In this document: positions 29,515 to 38,073 of the stretch, in pieces
Layout of the letters: every line of letters begins with the position of its first letter
Position numbering within the stretch: the first letter of the stretch is position 1
DNA from: Bradyrhizobium sp. 195
GTDB lineage: Bacteria > Pseudomonadota > Alphaproteobacteria > Rhizobiales > Xanthobacteraceae
Assembly (NCBI RefSeq): GCF_023101665.1
Contig: NZ_CP082161.1
Span: 3,100,001 to 3,164,000, forward strand
Length of the DNA: 64,000 nucleotides
Direction: 5' to 3'
Program-made: the position numbers and the translations under genes
Notes under the pieces: model-generated
Told to the model about the DNA's origin: nothing
The model's input: the letters and a program-made list of their open reading frames with translations, nothing else
Database searches by the model: none

Positions 29515-29823
29515 TCACTTCTCCCGCCGAGGCGCCCCCGCCCGACGCCGCGCAAACTGGCTCACCGCCTTCCAATCGGAACGGATCAGCGCTTCCTTCT
29601 TGGCGCGGCTCCATCCCTTGAGCTGCCGCTCGGCGGCAATGCCATCGGTGATGCGATCGAAATATTCGGACCACACCAGGACGACTGGCCGCCTCGAATA
29701 AGTATATCCGGGATGAGCTCCGGCGTTGTGCTCATCGACGCGCTTTGACGTGTCCTCGCCGGTCGCGCTTCCAATGTAGAACGAGCCATCCGCGCATCGC
29801 AGCATGTAGATATAGATGCCCAC
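29515..29823 (-). CDS. GIY-YIG nuclease family protein
   Basis: A 102-residue single-domain protein of the UPF0213/YhbQ-like group. The signature is GIYIYMLRCADGSFYIGSA at residues 2-20; the conserved Arg/Glu region reads ERQLKGWSRAKKEALI near 63-78. These proteins are small putative endonucleases. I chose the GTG at 29823, directly before the domain, with an AAGGA site that belongs to the neighbouring repeat (29829-29889); the open frame continues through the repeat to an ATG at 29865. It is flanked by repeats on both sides. Confidence 0.8.
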   Translation of the reverse strand: MGIYIYMLRCADGSFYIGSATGEDTSKRVDEHNAGAHPGYTYSRRPVVLVWSEYFDRITDGIAAERQLKGWSRAKKEALIRSDWKAVSQFARRRAGAPRREK

Positions 29824-29828
29824 GACAT

Positions 29829-29889
29829 CATCCTTCGAGGCTCCCCACGTGGCGCGTTGCGCCACGTGTCTCGCACCTCAGGATGACGG
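29829..29889. repeat. Short palindromic repeat, CATCCTGAGG family
   Basis: It reads CATCCTTCGAGGCTCC, then CACGTGGCGC and GCGCCACGTG arms, and ends CCTCAGGATGACGG. Its left end supplies the ribosome-binding site of the GIY-YIG gene. A third copy of the family follows 46 bases later. Confidence 0.75.
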
Positions 29890-29935
29890 CAGTGTTTGGG
29901 CTGTCAAGTTTTGATGCGACAACCTCAGGGTATCC

Positions 29936-30005
29936 CGTCATCCTGAGGTGCGAGTTTCGCGGTGCAGAGCACCGCGGAGCGAGCCTCGAAGGATGCACGG
30001 CCCGG
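29936..30005. repeat. Short palindromic repeat, CATCCTGAGG family
   Basis: It reads CGTCATCCTGAGGTGCGAG, then CGCGGTGC and GCACCGCG arms, and ends CTCGAAGGATGCACGGCCC. It ends 13 bases before the stop of the TIGR03808 gene and faces the copy at 29829-29889 in the opposite direction. Confidence 0.75.
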
Positions 30006-30018
30006 CTGTTAGCCGCGC

Positions 30019-31389
30019 CTACCGCCGCACGGCATTCCCGCCGAGCACCACCTGCGCAAACCGTTGCGCGCCGTCTGCTGACAGATCCGAGGTCACTGCA
30101 CGGGCGTGATCGAGGCCGACCACGGCGCCGCGCGGGGTCTCCGAGATCATGTTGTTGTTGACCAGCGCGATGCCGGCGCCCGGAACGACGGAGACGCCGA
30201 CACCCGCCAGGGCCTTGCGGATCACGTTGCCCGTGATCGCGACGTCGCGCAGATATTTACCCCAGCCGGCGACGATGCCGTAGGATGGCGCGTTCTCGAT
30301 CACGTTGCCGGTCACCGATGAATCGGCCTCGATGTAGATGCCGACGCCGGCGTCGTCGTCCGGCGCGGTGCCGATCGGGCGCTTCGGGATCAGATTGCGG
30401 ATGATATTGCCCTGAACCACCGCGATGCGGCCGCCTTCGTTGAAATTGCAGACGGAGACGCCGACGGCGGCGCCATCCACGGTGTTGTTGGCGATCACTG
30501 CCGCCGCGAAGGCGAACTCTGAATACAGCGCGACCTCGCGCACGTCGCTGACGCTGTTGCCTGTTATGTGGATGTTCGAGGCGGAGTTGCCGCGCACCGC
30601 CGAGTAATCACAGTTCCTGATGCGGTTGCCGCGCACGATCACGTTGCCGGCACGGAAGGCGTTGATGGCGTTGCCGTACTGACCGGAGCCGCCGGGCCCG
30701 GCCTTGATGTTCTCGATGCGGTTGTCAGTGACCAGCGTGCCGTCGTCGCCGATCGCGGTGCGCAGGATCTCGATGCCGTTGTCGTTGGTACCGATGATGG
30801 TGTTGCGGGAGACGTTGAGGCCTTTGGCATCGAACGACACCACCGCCGTCACCGCGATGTCAGTGAAGATATTGCCGGAGATCTCGCCGGATACCTGCTC
30901 AAGCCAGATCCCGCTGCCGCCCGCGCTCATGATCTCGCAATCGGCGATGCGGACGTCGCGTCCGCCGAGAACGTGAATCAGTCCGCGCCGCGTCGGCAGC
31001 GGAATGCTGCCGCCGTCGAAGGTGATGCCGGTGAGGCCGATGGAGCCAGAGCCGTCGCTCTGGATCGCCGAGGCGCCGCCGGTGAAGAGAATCTTCGTCG
31101 CTCCGCGCACACCGATCAGTTGTGCGCCGTTCGGCAGCCGCAGCAGCCCGCTGCGATAAACGCCGGGCGGCAACGCCAGCGGCATCTGCGCCCGCGCGGC
31201 CTCATCGATTGCACGTTGGAGCGCGCGAGTCTGATCTTCGCTGCTGCCGGGCCTGACGCCGTATTGCGTGGCATCGCGGCCGAGCAGGGACGTCAGCGGC
31301 GCGGCGCGCGCGGCGTCGGCCGGCATGGCGAGCGCGCCGGCGATGCCGGCGGTGGAAGCTCCGATGAGATGGCGGCGATTGAGGTCCAT
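30019..31389 (-). CDS. TIGR03808-family Tat-exported parallel beta-helix protein
   Basis: A 456-residue protein of the TIGR03808 family. The N-terminus, LNRRHLIGASTAGIAGALA, carries the paired arginines of a twin-arginine signal. The rest is a right-handed parallel beta-helix with many short coils such as VSRNTIIGTNDNGIEI, VIVRGNRIRNCDYSAV and VAITGNVIRKALAGVGVSV. Enzymes with this fold act on polysaccharides, but no catalytic residues can be named here. It should be folded before export to the periplasm. It is convergent with the TIGR03809 gene region. Function is not known. Confidence 0.8.
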   Translation of the reverse strand: MDLNRRHLIGASTAGIAGALAMPADAARAAPLTSLLGRDATQYGVRPGSSEDQTRALQRAIDEAARAQMPLALPPGVYRSGLLRLPNGAQLIGVRGATKILFTGGASAIQSDGSGSIGLTGITFDGGSIPLPTRRGLIHVLGGRDVRIADCEIMSAGGSGIWLEQVSGEISGNIFTDIAVTAVVSFDAKGLNVSRNTIIGTNDNGIEILRTAIGDDGTLVTDNRIENIKAGPGGSGQYGNAINAFRAGNVIVRGNRIRNCDYSAVRGNSASNIHITGNSVSDVREVALYSEFAFAAAVIANNTVDGAAVGVSVCNFNEGGRIAVVQGNIIRNLIPKRPIGTAPDDDAGVGIYIEADSSVTGNVIENAPSYGIVAGWGKYLRDVAITGNVIRKALAGVGVSVVPGAGIALVNNNMISETPRGAVVGLDHARAVTSDLSADGAQRFAQVVLGGNAVRR

Positions 31390-31499
31390 GACGCGTCCTC
31401 CGGCGGACGCGGGCGTCCGCGCGGATTAGGTAGCGTAGCGCGGCCGGGGTCGTGAGGATTGTTCGCGGTAGGGTTAAATGTTTACGCAGACAGAGGTGC

Positions 31500-31592
31500 C
31501 GTAGGGTGGGCAAAGCGAAGCGTGCCCACGATTTGAAGGCAGATGGAACGAGATGGTGGGCACGGCGCAAGGGCGCCTTTGCCCACCCTACG
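31500..31592. repeat. Palindromic repeat, GTAGGGTGGGCAAAG family
   Basis: It starts CGTAGGGTGGGCAAAGCG and ends CTTTGCCCACCCTACG, with inner arms CGTGCCCAC and GTGGGCACG. Copies lie at 50626-50716 and 55345-55436. The right end of this copy contains the stop codon of the pyroglutamyl peptidase gene. Confidence 0.85.
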
Positions 31593-32244
31593 AAACCTGC
31601 GCATTCCGCCGCTTCCGTGCCAACTGCACCATCTCCATCAGCATGGCCTCGCCCGCATCCACCAGCTCCTCCAGCGTGATGCGCGGCGCCCCCTTGCGGC
31701 GCACGGCGCCGCTGCGTGCGAGCAGGGGAATATGGATGAACGCCGCAAGCTGCGGACCACCCGCCTTCACGTTCTCGATCGCGCGCCAGCTTAGGTAGTT
31801 GCAGAGATAGGCGCCGGCATCGCGCGAGGGTCGTGCATCGATGCCGGTCAGGCGCGCGGCGCGCAGCAGTCTTGCCGTGTGCGGGCCGAACGTCATTGCG
31901 TCCGCATGGCCGGCAATACCGCGCTTGCTGGAGCGGGTGTTGGCGGCATCGGGCCAGAGCATGGTGACGGCGTTGCGCGCGCGGGTCTCGATCCGCAGGT
32001 GAGGCGTGCGCGCAGCGAGGCCGAACATCAGAACCGCATCCGGCCTCACTTTCGCGAGCACCTCCGGCAATTGCCGGTCGACCGCGGCGTAGGTGACCGG
32101 GAAGATGTGGCTGGAGATCGCGACATCGTCGAGCGCCGGACGGCGCAGTTGCGCAAGCCGCGCGACCAGCGGCTGGGTCGGATTATAGGGCGCGCCGGGA
32201 AACGGCCCGAAGCCGGTGAGGAGAATGCGGAGTCTTTCGCTCAT
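31588..32244 (-). CDS. pcp: Pyroglutamyl-peptidase I (C15 cysteine peptidase)
   Basis: A 218-residue cytoplasmic cysteine peptidase that removes N-terminal pyroglutamate. The family signature is present: LLTGFGPFPG at residue 8, the catalytic Glu in LRIETRARN near 83, Cys in DAGAYLCNYLSW near 148, and His in AFIHIPLL near 170. The start overlaps the meaB stop by four bases. The TAG stop at 31588-31590 lies inside the repeat, so the last residues (RKRRNAQVS) border the insertion. Confidence 0.88.
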   Translation of the reverse strand: MSERLRILLTGFGPFPGAPYNPTQPLVARLAQLRRPALDDVAISSHIFPVTYAAVDRQLPEVLAKVRPDAVLMFGLAARTPHLRIETRARNAVTMLWPDAANTRSSKRGIAGHADAMTFGPHTARLLRAARLTGIDARPSRDAGAYLCNYLSWRAIENVKAGGPQLAAFIHIPLLARSGAVRRKGAPRITLEELVDAGEAMLMEMVQLARKRRNAQVS

Positions 32245-33230
32245 TGCAGCAACTCCAACATCTGCTCGGCGGCAAGGGCCGGCGTGAGATGGCCGTCGGC
32301 GACCTCAGCCTCGATCTTCCGGACTTTCGTCCGCACCGACGCCTCGCTGCGCAATCGTGCCAGCGTCCGCTGCTCCAGCATCGACCACATCCACTTCACC
32401 TGCTGCTCGCGCCGGCGCGCGGCGAAATCGCCGGAGGCGTTCATCGCCTTGCGGTGATCCAAAACCTTCTGCCAGATTTTCGCGATGCCATCGCCGGTGA
32501 GCGCCGAATAGGTCTCGACCGGCGGATGCCAATGCTCGGACCGCGGGCTGAGGATGTGCAGCGCGCTTCGATAATCCGCGGCGGTGATCTTGGCGCGCTT
32601 GAGGTTGTCGCCGTCGGCCTTGTTGATCGCGATCATGTCGGCGAGCTCGACCAGGCCCTTCTTGATGCCTTGCAGTTCATCGCCGCCGCCGGGCAGCATA
32701 AGTGCGAGGAAGAAATCGGTCATGTCGCAAACGGCCGTCTCGGACTGGCCGATGCCGACGGTCTCCACCAGCACGACGCCGAAGCCGGCGGCTTCGCACA
32801 AGAGCATCGCCTCGCGCGTCTTGGCCGCAACGCCGCCGAGCGTGCCCGAGGACGGTGAGGGACGGATGAACGCATCATTGGAGGCGGACAGCCGCGCCAT
32901 CCGCGTCTTGTCGCCCAGGATCGAGCCGCCGCTGCGCGCCGAGGACGGGTCGACCGCGAGCACGGCGACCTTGTTTCCCTGTTCGATGAGGTAAGTGCCG
33001 AGCGCATCGATGGTGGTGGATTTGCCGACGCCCGGCGATCCCGTGATACCGACGCGAAACGCCTTGCCGGTGTCGGGCAGCAGCAACTGCACCAGCTCGC
33101 GCGCCAGCGCCTGATGGTCGCCGCGCCGGCTCTCCACCAGCGTGATGGCCCGGGCGAGAGCCGCGCGACTGCCGGCGCGAAGCTCCTTGGCGAGGGTCTT
33201 GATGTCCAGCGAGGCCTTCTTCTCAGTCAT
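32241..33230 (-). CDS. meaB: MeaB, methylmalonyl-CoA mutase chaperone GTPase
   Basis: A 329-residue G3E GTPase that loads and protects the B12 cofactor of methylmalonyl-CoA mutase. The P-loop GSPGVGKST lies near residue 63, VDPSSARSGGSILGDKTRM near 96, and VETVGIGQSE near 153; the base-specificity segment is INKADGDN near 206. The helical C-terminal arm is intact. The mutase genes are 5 kb away (38074-42768), beyond the tct genes. It is transcribed together with pcp. Confidence 0.92.
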   Translation of the reverse strand: MTEKKASLDIKTLAKELRAGSRAALARAITLVESRRGDHQALARELVQLLLPDTGKAFRVGITGSPGVGKSTTIDALGTYLIEQGNKVAVLAVDPSSARSGGSILGDKTRMARLSASNDAFIRPSPSSGTLGGVAAKTREAMLLCEAAGFGVVLVETVGIGQSETAVCDMTDFFLALMLPGGGDELQGIKKGLVELADMIAINKADGDNLKRAKITAADYRSALHILSPRSEHWHPPVETYSALTGDGIAKIWQKVLDHRKAMNASGDFAARRREQQVKWMWSMLEQRTLARLRSEASVRTKVRKIEAEVADGHLTPALAAEQMLELLQ

Positions 33231-33281
33231 GCCCTGCTTTACAACGCCGAGGCGAGGCAGGCGAGACCCGCCCGCCCGATA

Positions 33282-34793
33282 TCACCGGGATGCTGCCGCC
33301 GCCGTCTGCGGCTGTTTCACCTTGCGCCACACCCACACCATCACCGGCCAGAGCAGGGCGCCGATCGCCATGGCGGCGAGGATGGCTGCGACCGGACGTT
33401 CGAAGAACGGCAGGATGCTTCCGTCCGACTTGATCAGAGAGGTGACAAAGGCCTGCTCGACCATGGTGCCCATGACGATGCCGAGCACCATGGCGGCGAC
33501 GGGATAGCCGTTCGCCTCCATGACGTAGCCGATCACGCCGAAGGCGGCGACGGTGACGACGCCGAACATGTTGTTGCCGATCGCGAACGAGCCGACCGCG
33601 CAGCACAGCATGATGATCGGCATCACGGTCGAGCGCGGCGCCAGCAGGATATAGGCTGCGACGCGGATCATGGCGATGCCGAGCGGGATCATCATGATGT
33701 TCGCGATGATGAACATCAAATAGATCGCGTACATGCTCGACGCCTTCTCGGTGAACAGCGTCGGGCCCGGATTGAGACCCTTCATGTAGAGCACGCCGAT
33801 CGCGATCGCGGCGATGGTGTCGCCGGGGATGCCGAACAGCAACGAGGGCACCCAGCCCGAGGCAATGCTGGCGTTGTTGCTAGCGCCGGCCTCGACCAGG
33901 CCCTCGACATGGCCGGTGCCGAACTTTTCGGGCTCCTTGGAGAAGCGTTTCGACATCGCGTAGGAGACCCAGGCGGCCATGTCGGCACCGGCGCCCGGCA
34001 GCACGCCGATGATGATGCCGACGATGTTCCCGCGCGTCATCTGCCAGTGATACAGCTTGGTCAGCCTCCACTGGCCGGCCATGATGCTTCCGAATTTTCG
34101 CCGCGGCAGCGGCGGCGGCTCGGGCGTCAGCATTGCGCGCATCACCTGCGCCACCGCGAACACGCCGACCAGCGCCGGGATTGGCTCGATGCCGCCGAAC
34201 AGATCGGTGAGGCCGAAGGTGAAGCGCGGGATGCCGCCGGGGTTTTCGATGCCGACGCAGGAAACCAAGAGGCCGAGGAACATGCCGGCGATCGCCTTCA
34301 CCGGCGAGGAGCGCGCGACCAGAGTGGCACACATCAGGCCGAGCAGCGCCAGCCAGAAATACTCGTAGGTCGAGAACGACAGCGCGATCTCGGCAAGGGG
34401 CGGCGCCAAAATCATCAGCGACAGCACCCCGGCGATGCCGCCGACGGCGGAGAACCACACGCCGGCGCCGAGCGCGAGCTCGGCCTGGCCCTTGCGGGTC
34501 ATGGCATAGGCCTCGTCGGCATAGGCGGCGGAGGCGGGCGTGCCGGGAATGCGCAGCAATGCGCCCGGAATGTCACCGGAGAAGATCGCCATCGAGGACG
34601 CCGCGACGATGGTCGCGATGGCCGCGATCGGCGACAGATAGAAGGTCACGGGGACGAGCAGGGCGGTCGCCATCGTTGCCGACAGGCCCGGCAGCGAGCC
34701 GATCACGAGGCCGTACACGGAGGCTGCGAACATCGCGATGATGACCTCCCAGGTGGAGATCAGCGCGAACGCGTCAAGCAGGGTTTTCAGCAT
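33282..34793 (-). CDS. tctA: Tripartite tricarboxylate transporter, large membrane subunit
   Basis: TctA of 503 residues, a polytopic inner-membrane permease with about 12 helices. The family segments GSLPGLSATMATALLVP near residue 32 and GVLPGAGADMAAWVSY near 262 are present. With TctB and the periplasmic TctC it imports carboxylates by ion symport; the real substrate of this set is unknown. The start is five bases after the TctB stop. Confidence 0.92.
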   Translation of the reverse strand: MLKTLLDAFALISTWEVIIAMFAASVYGLVIGSLPGLSATMATALLVPVTFYLSPIAAIATIVAASSMAIFSGDIPGALLRIPGTPASAAYADEAYAMTRKGQAELALGAGVWFSAVGGIAGVLSLMILAPPLAEIALSFSTYEYFWLALLGLMCATLVARSSPVKAIAGMFLGLLVSCVGIENPGGIPRFTFGLTDLFGGIEPIPALVGVFAVAQVMRAMLTPEPPPLPRRKFGSIMAGQWRLTKLYHWQMTRGNIVGIIIGVLPGAGADMAAWVSYAMSKRFSKEPEKFGTGHVEGLVEAGASNNASIASGWVPSLLFGIPGDTIAAIAIGVLYMKGLNPGPTLFTEKASSMYAIYLMFIIANIMMIPLGIAMIRVAAYILLAPRSTVMPIIMLCCAVGSFAIGNNMFGVVTVAAFGVIGYVMEANGYPVAAMVLGIVMGTMVEQAFVTSLIKSDGSILPFFERPVAAILAAMAIGALLWPVMVWVWRKVKQPQTAAAASR

Positions 34794-34797
34794 GGGA

Positions 34798-35289
34798 TTA
34801 CCAGGGCGTCGGCAACAGGCCGGCGGGCAGCGGCACGCGGAGCAGCTTGCCGAAGATGAGGTGAATGGCGAACGGCGAGAGCGCGGCGATCGGCAGCGCC
34901 AGCTTCCACTTGGCCCCTAACGCGGTCGAGGTGATGTAGACCATGATCGCCGCGGTGATGATGAAGCCGAGCCGGTCGGCGGCGGCCACGTAAAACAGCA
35001 GCAGCGCCGGCGGCAGCAGGGCGCGCAAGCCGTAGAGTTTGCCCTGCGGCGGCGGCGCGGCTGCCTGGCCGTCCTCCAGCGGAATCAGTTCTTCCTCCTC
35101 CTCGAAGGAATGGCCGATGCCGAACACGATCGCGAGCCCGCACAGCGCTAGCCCCGTGCCGATCACCAGCGGAAACACGTTGGGGCCGACCGGCTGGCCC
35201 GGCACCGGCGGCAAGATCCAGCCGCCATAGGCAGCCGCCGCGCCGAGCGCGACGAGAAACGATCCCGTGACGGAGTCGGGAAGACGCAT
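34798..35289 (-). CDS. tctB: Tripartite tricarboxylate transporter, small membrane subunit
   Basis: TctB of 163 residues, with four hydrophobic helices and an acidic loop near residues 65-75 (SFEEEEELIPLEDG). It sits directly upstream of tctA and 274 bases downstream of tctC, with a repeat in that gap. Its role is to complete the permease with TctA. Confidence 0.85.
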   Translation of the reverse strand: MRLPDSVTGSFLVALGAAAAYGGWILPPVPGQPVGPNVFPLVIGTGLALCGLAIVFGIGHSFEEEEELIPLEDGQAAAPPPQGKLYGLRALLPPALLLFYVAAADRLGFIITAAIMVYITSTALGAKWKLALPIAALSPFAIHLIFGKLLRVPLPAGLLPTPW

Positions 35290-35372
35290 GGAGAAAAGTC
35301 CTGTCAGAATTCCGGGGGAAGCGCTCCCTCTCCCCGCGTGGGTCGGGTTAGCGCATGTGCCGAAAGTGCTTG

Positions 35373-35491
35373 GCCTGCATGGTTCGAGACGCCCGCTCTC
35401 GCGGGCTTCTCACCATGAGGGTCTGATATCTCGCCGCAAGAAGCGACCTCATCCTGAGGGCCCGCCGGAGGCGGGCGTCTCGAAGGATGGG
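35373..35491. repeat. Palindromic repeat between tctC and tctB
   Basis: Two halves are visible: TTCGAGACGCCCGC...GCGGGCTTCTCACCATGAGG (35383-35420) and CTCATCCTGAGGGCCCGCC...GGCGGGCGTCTCGAAGG (35447-35487). They resemble the CATCCTGAGG family. It may lower transcription of tctB and tctA relative to the binding-protein gene. Confidence 0.65.
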
Positions 35492-35562
35492 CTGCAAGCG
35501 AGCTACTCGCCACCTTCTTCTTCATAAGCGATAGCCCGCCGCACGCGAGGAGGGGTGAACAA

Positions 35563-36555
35563 TCACGCCTTGCTCAGGCCCGCCGCTTTCATCGCTTCGC
35601 CCATCTGGGCGTCGCCCTTGTCCATGAAGCCTGCGAACTGGGTGGCATCGCCCCAGACAGTGCCGAAGCCGCGATTGCTCATGAAGTCCTTGAACTCGGC
35701 GGATTCGTAAACCTTCTTCAGCGCCGCCGTGAGCTTGGTTGCGATCTCCGGCGGCAGGTTCTTCGGTGCGCCGATGCCGCGCCAGGCGCCGGTTGCGTAG
35801 TCGATGCCCATCGCCTCCTTCAGCGTCGGCACGTCCTTGAACACCGGATTGCGCGCGGGGGCCATGATGGCGAGGCTCTTCGCCTTGCCCGCCTCGATGA
35901 TGGCACGCGCCTCCGGCACCGAGCACGTGGTGAGGTCGAGGCCGCCGGCGGCGAGATCCTGCATCGCTGGCGCTGCGCCGTTCGACGGCACCCAGGCGAC
36001 CTGGTTGGCGGGCAGGCCCATCGCCTGCATCCAGCCGACCAGCGCCAGATGCCAGATGCCGCCCTGGCCGGTGCCCGAAGCCTTGAACTTGCCGGGAGGG
36101 GCGGCCTTGATCGCCTCGGCGAGCTCCTTGACCGTCTTGTAGGGCGAGGATGAGGAGACCTGGATGCCCGGGGGGTCCTCGTTCATCAGGGCCAGCGGCG
36201 TGTAGCTCTTCGGCGTCAGCTCGGTGAGGCCCTGCCAGTGCATCATCGAGATTTCGACGGTGAGCATGCCGATGGTGTAGCCGTCGGGCTGTGCGGTCGC
36301 GATCGCGCTATGGCCGACCACGCCGGAGCCGCCGGTGCGGTTGACCACGTTGAAGGGCTGGCCGAGGTCCTTTTCCAGCAGCGCAGCGACAATGCGCGCG
36401 GTCGCATCGGTTCCGCCGCCAGCGCCCCAGGGAACGATCACGGTGACCGGACGGGCCGGATAGGCTTGCGCGAGCGCGGGCTTGAACCCGAATGCGGCGG
36501 ATGCCGCGACTGCGGCCGTTGAAGCCGCAAAAGTGCGGCGCGAAATCTTGGACAT
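35563..36555 (-). CDS. tctC: Tripartite tricarboxylate transporter substrate-binding protein
   Basis: TctC/Bug-family periplasmic binding protein of 330 residues. The N-terminus ISRRTFAASTAAVAAS resembles a twin-arginine signal and is cleaved near residue 31 (LAQA/YPARP). Family marks are VTVIVPWGAGGGTDATAR near 38 and GVPTLKEAMG-like segment near 250. It captures the substrate for TctA/TctB. First gene of the set; a LacI-type palindrome lies 81 bases upstream of its start. Confidence 0.9.
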   Translation of the reverse strand: MSKISRRTFAASTAAVAASAAFGFKPALAQAYPARPVTVIVPWGAGGGTDATARIVAALLEKDLGQPFNVVNRTGGSGVVGHSAIATAQPDGYTIGMLTVEISMMHWQGLTELTPKSYTPLALMNEDPPGIQVSSSSPYKTVKELAEAIKAAPPGKFKASGTGQGGIWHLALVGWMQAMGLPANQVAWVPSNGAAPAMQDLAAGGLDLTTCSVPEARAIIEAGKAKSLAIMAPARNPVFKDVPTLKEAMGIDYATGAWRGIGAPKNLPPEIATKLTAALKKVYESAEFKDFMSNRGFGTVWGDATQFAGFMDKGDAQMGEAMKAAGLSKA

Positions 36556-36635
36556 TGAATGCCTCCCAGCGGCGCCCGTGACGTGGCGCTCTTGTCAATG
36601 GCGACATTCTAGTCGGCTTTGCAGCGCCGCCGCAA

Positions 36636-36647
36636 GGTAGCGCTACC
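36636..36647. promoter_or_regulatory. Candidate operator, perfect palindrome GGTAGCGCTACC
   Basis: A perfect 12-base palindrome with a central GCGC, flanked by AA on both sides, as in LacI-family operators. It lies between the divergent tctC (start 36555) and SRPBCC (start 36771) genes. No regulator gene is close. A second inverted repeat, TGCCCAT-TCGG-ATGGGCA, is at 36679-36696. Confidence 0.4.
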
Positions 36648-36770
36648 AACGAGATCGACATGTTGTGTGAATACTGCATGCCCATTCGGATGGGCAGTCG
36701 GAAATCGGGTGGGTTTTGCCCGCACGCGCCGTCAATCTGAGCGCGTAACGAAAGCAAAGGCAAGCCATCG

Positions 36771-37238
36771 ATGACCCAAGCCTATTACAGCGCCGTGCTG
36801 GACCGCCCGCTCCACGAAGTCTGGTCGCTGATCCGCGATTTCAACAATTATCCCGCTTATATCGACGGCGTGAGCGAGAGTGTGATCGAAGACGACAAGC
36901 GCGGCGATGAAGTCGGCGCCATCAGACGCTTCTGCTATCTCGGAAACTGGATCCGCCAGCGCCTGGTCGATCACTCGGACCGGCAGCACACCTTGACCTA
37001 TGCCGGTCTCGAAGCGCTGCCGTATCCGCAGGATGACGGAAGCCAGAGGACGGCGCCAGCACGCTATCAAGGCACCATGCATCTGCGTCCGATCACCGAG
37101 GGTGACCGTACCCTGATCGAATGGTCGGTCGCGCTCGATACCGAACCTGCGGACGCCGATCGCTGGCAAGCTCTGTTTGCGTCCTGGATTCCCGGTTGGG
37201 CGGATTCGCTTGCGCGGACGCTGGCTCGGGCCAGTTAG
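36771..37238 (+). CDS. SRPBCC-fold ligand-binding protein
   Basis: A 155-residue protein of the polyketide cyclase/START-like superfamily. The N-terminal strand and helix VLDRPLHEVWSLIRDFNNYP is typical of the fold, as is the long C-terminal helix (ADSLARTLARA). It has no signal peptide. Such proteins bind hydrophobic ligands or act as small cyclases or hydrolases; none can be chosen here. It stands alone, divergent from tctC. Confidence 0.75.
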   Translation: MTQAYYSAVLDRPLHEVWSLIRDFNNYPAYIDGVSESVIEDDKRGDEVGAIRRFCYLGNWIRQRLVDHSDRQHTLTYAGLEALPYPQDDGSQRTAPARYQGTMHLRPITEGDRTLIEWSVALDTEPADADRWQALFASWIPGWADSLARTLARAS

Positions 37239-37245
37239 CCATCGC

Positions 37246-38037
37246 TCACTGCTCTTCCGCGTCGCCCTTCGGCCGCGCGCCGCCGAAGATGCGCGTGCCT
37301 TCCGCGGTGAGGTAAGGCTTCAGCATCTCCCACGGCACGAATGCCACATACTCGCCCTCGGCGTAGGGACCGACGGCGTAGGGCGGGTAGTGGAAGGTGA
37401 GGCCGGAGCTCTTGCCCGCTTCGGTCGAGGGCACGAGCGTCACCGCGCCGACCTTCATCAGGCTCGGCTTCAGCTCCTTGAACCATTCGTCAGTCACGGT
37501 TTCGCCGGCGCCGCGCTTCTTCTTCTCGGCCGTCAGCGAGACGATGATGGCCTTCACCATCGCCTTCATGGTCGCGCCGTTGTCGGCGGTCTCGGTGAAG
37601 AACGGCCGGATCGAGATGCGCTTGTTGTCGGCCTTGTCCCACAGGATCGTGTTCACGTCCGAGTTGGGATGCGCGCCGCGGGTGTTCATGTAGTCGTTGC
37701 GGAGGACGCTGACGTAGCGGTCAGCGACCACCGAGCGGATCTCATATTTGCGCTCGAAGTCCCAGCCGCCTTCTTTAAAGAATTGCGGATCGGCTTTGCG
37801 CGAGGCGGCAGCTTCGGCCGCGTTCTTGTCGAGCCATTTCTTGCCTTCGGCAAGGCAGTCCGCCGCGAGCGCCGCATCCGCCTTGATCCTGTCGTCGAGG
37901 AAGACGCGGGCGTCGATGCTCTTGGTCTTGATGACGGCGTCGGGCTTGGGGTCGGCTGCGTGGGCGGAGCCAAACAGCGCACTGCAAACCGTTGCGACAG
38001 CGAGCGCGCGCATGAACGTTGGCGCGAGACACATCAC
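37246..38037 (-). CDS. Exported DUF3298 (RsiV-like) domain protein
   Basis: A 263-residue exported protein. A signal peptide ends near residue 27 (LFGSAHA/ADPK); the alternative ATG at 38013 (MRALAVA) would give a more compact signal. The C-terminal domain has NTRGAHPNSDVNT near 127 and YPPYAVGPYAEGEYVAFVPW near 222, the hallmarks of DUF3298, a domain also found in RsiV, which binds lysozyme. No membrane anchor to the cytoplasm exists here, so it is not an anti-sigma factor. It lies 37 bases downstream of the mutase gene. Confidence 0.75.
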   Translation of the reverse strand: MMCLAPTFMRALAVATVCSALFGSAHAADPKPDAVIKTKSIDARVFLDDRIKADAALAADCLAEGKKWLDKNAAEAAASRKADPQFFKEGGWDFERKYEIRSVVADRYVSVLRNDYMNTRGAHPNSDVNTILWDKADNKRISIRPFFTETADNGATMKAMVKAIIVSLTAEKKKRGAGETVTDEWFKELKPSLMKVGAVTLVPSTEAGKSSGLTFHYPPYAVGPYAEGEYVAFVPWEMLKPYLTAEGTRIFGGARPKGDAEEQ

Positions 38038-38073
38038 GCAAAATCCTTCTTGTCGGAAGATCGACGGCGACGG

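Noticed and set aside
33114..34859. Plus-strand frame of 581 codons opposite tctA
   Set aside because: Composition is His/Asp/Arg-rich without domains; tctA is intact on the other strand.
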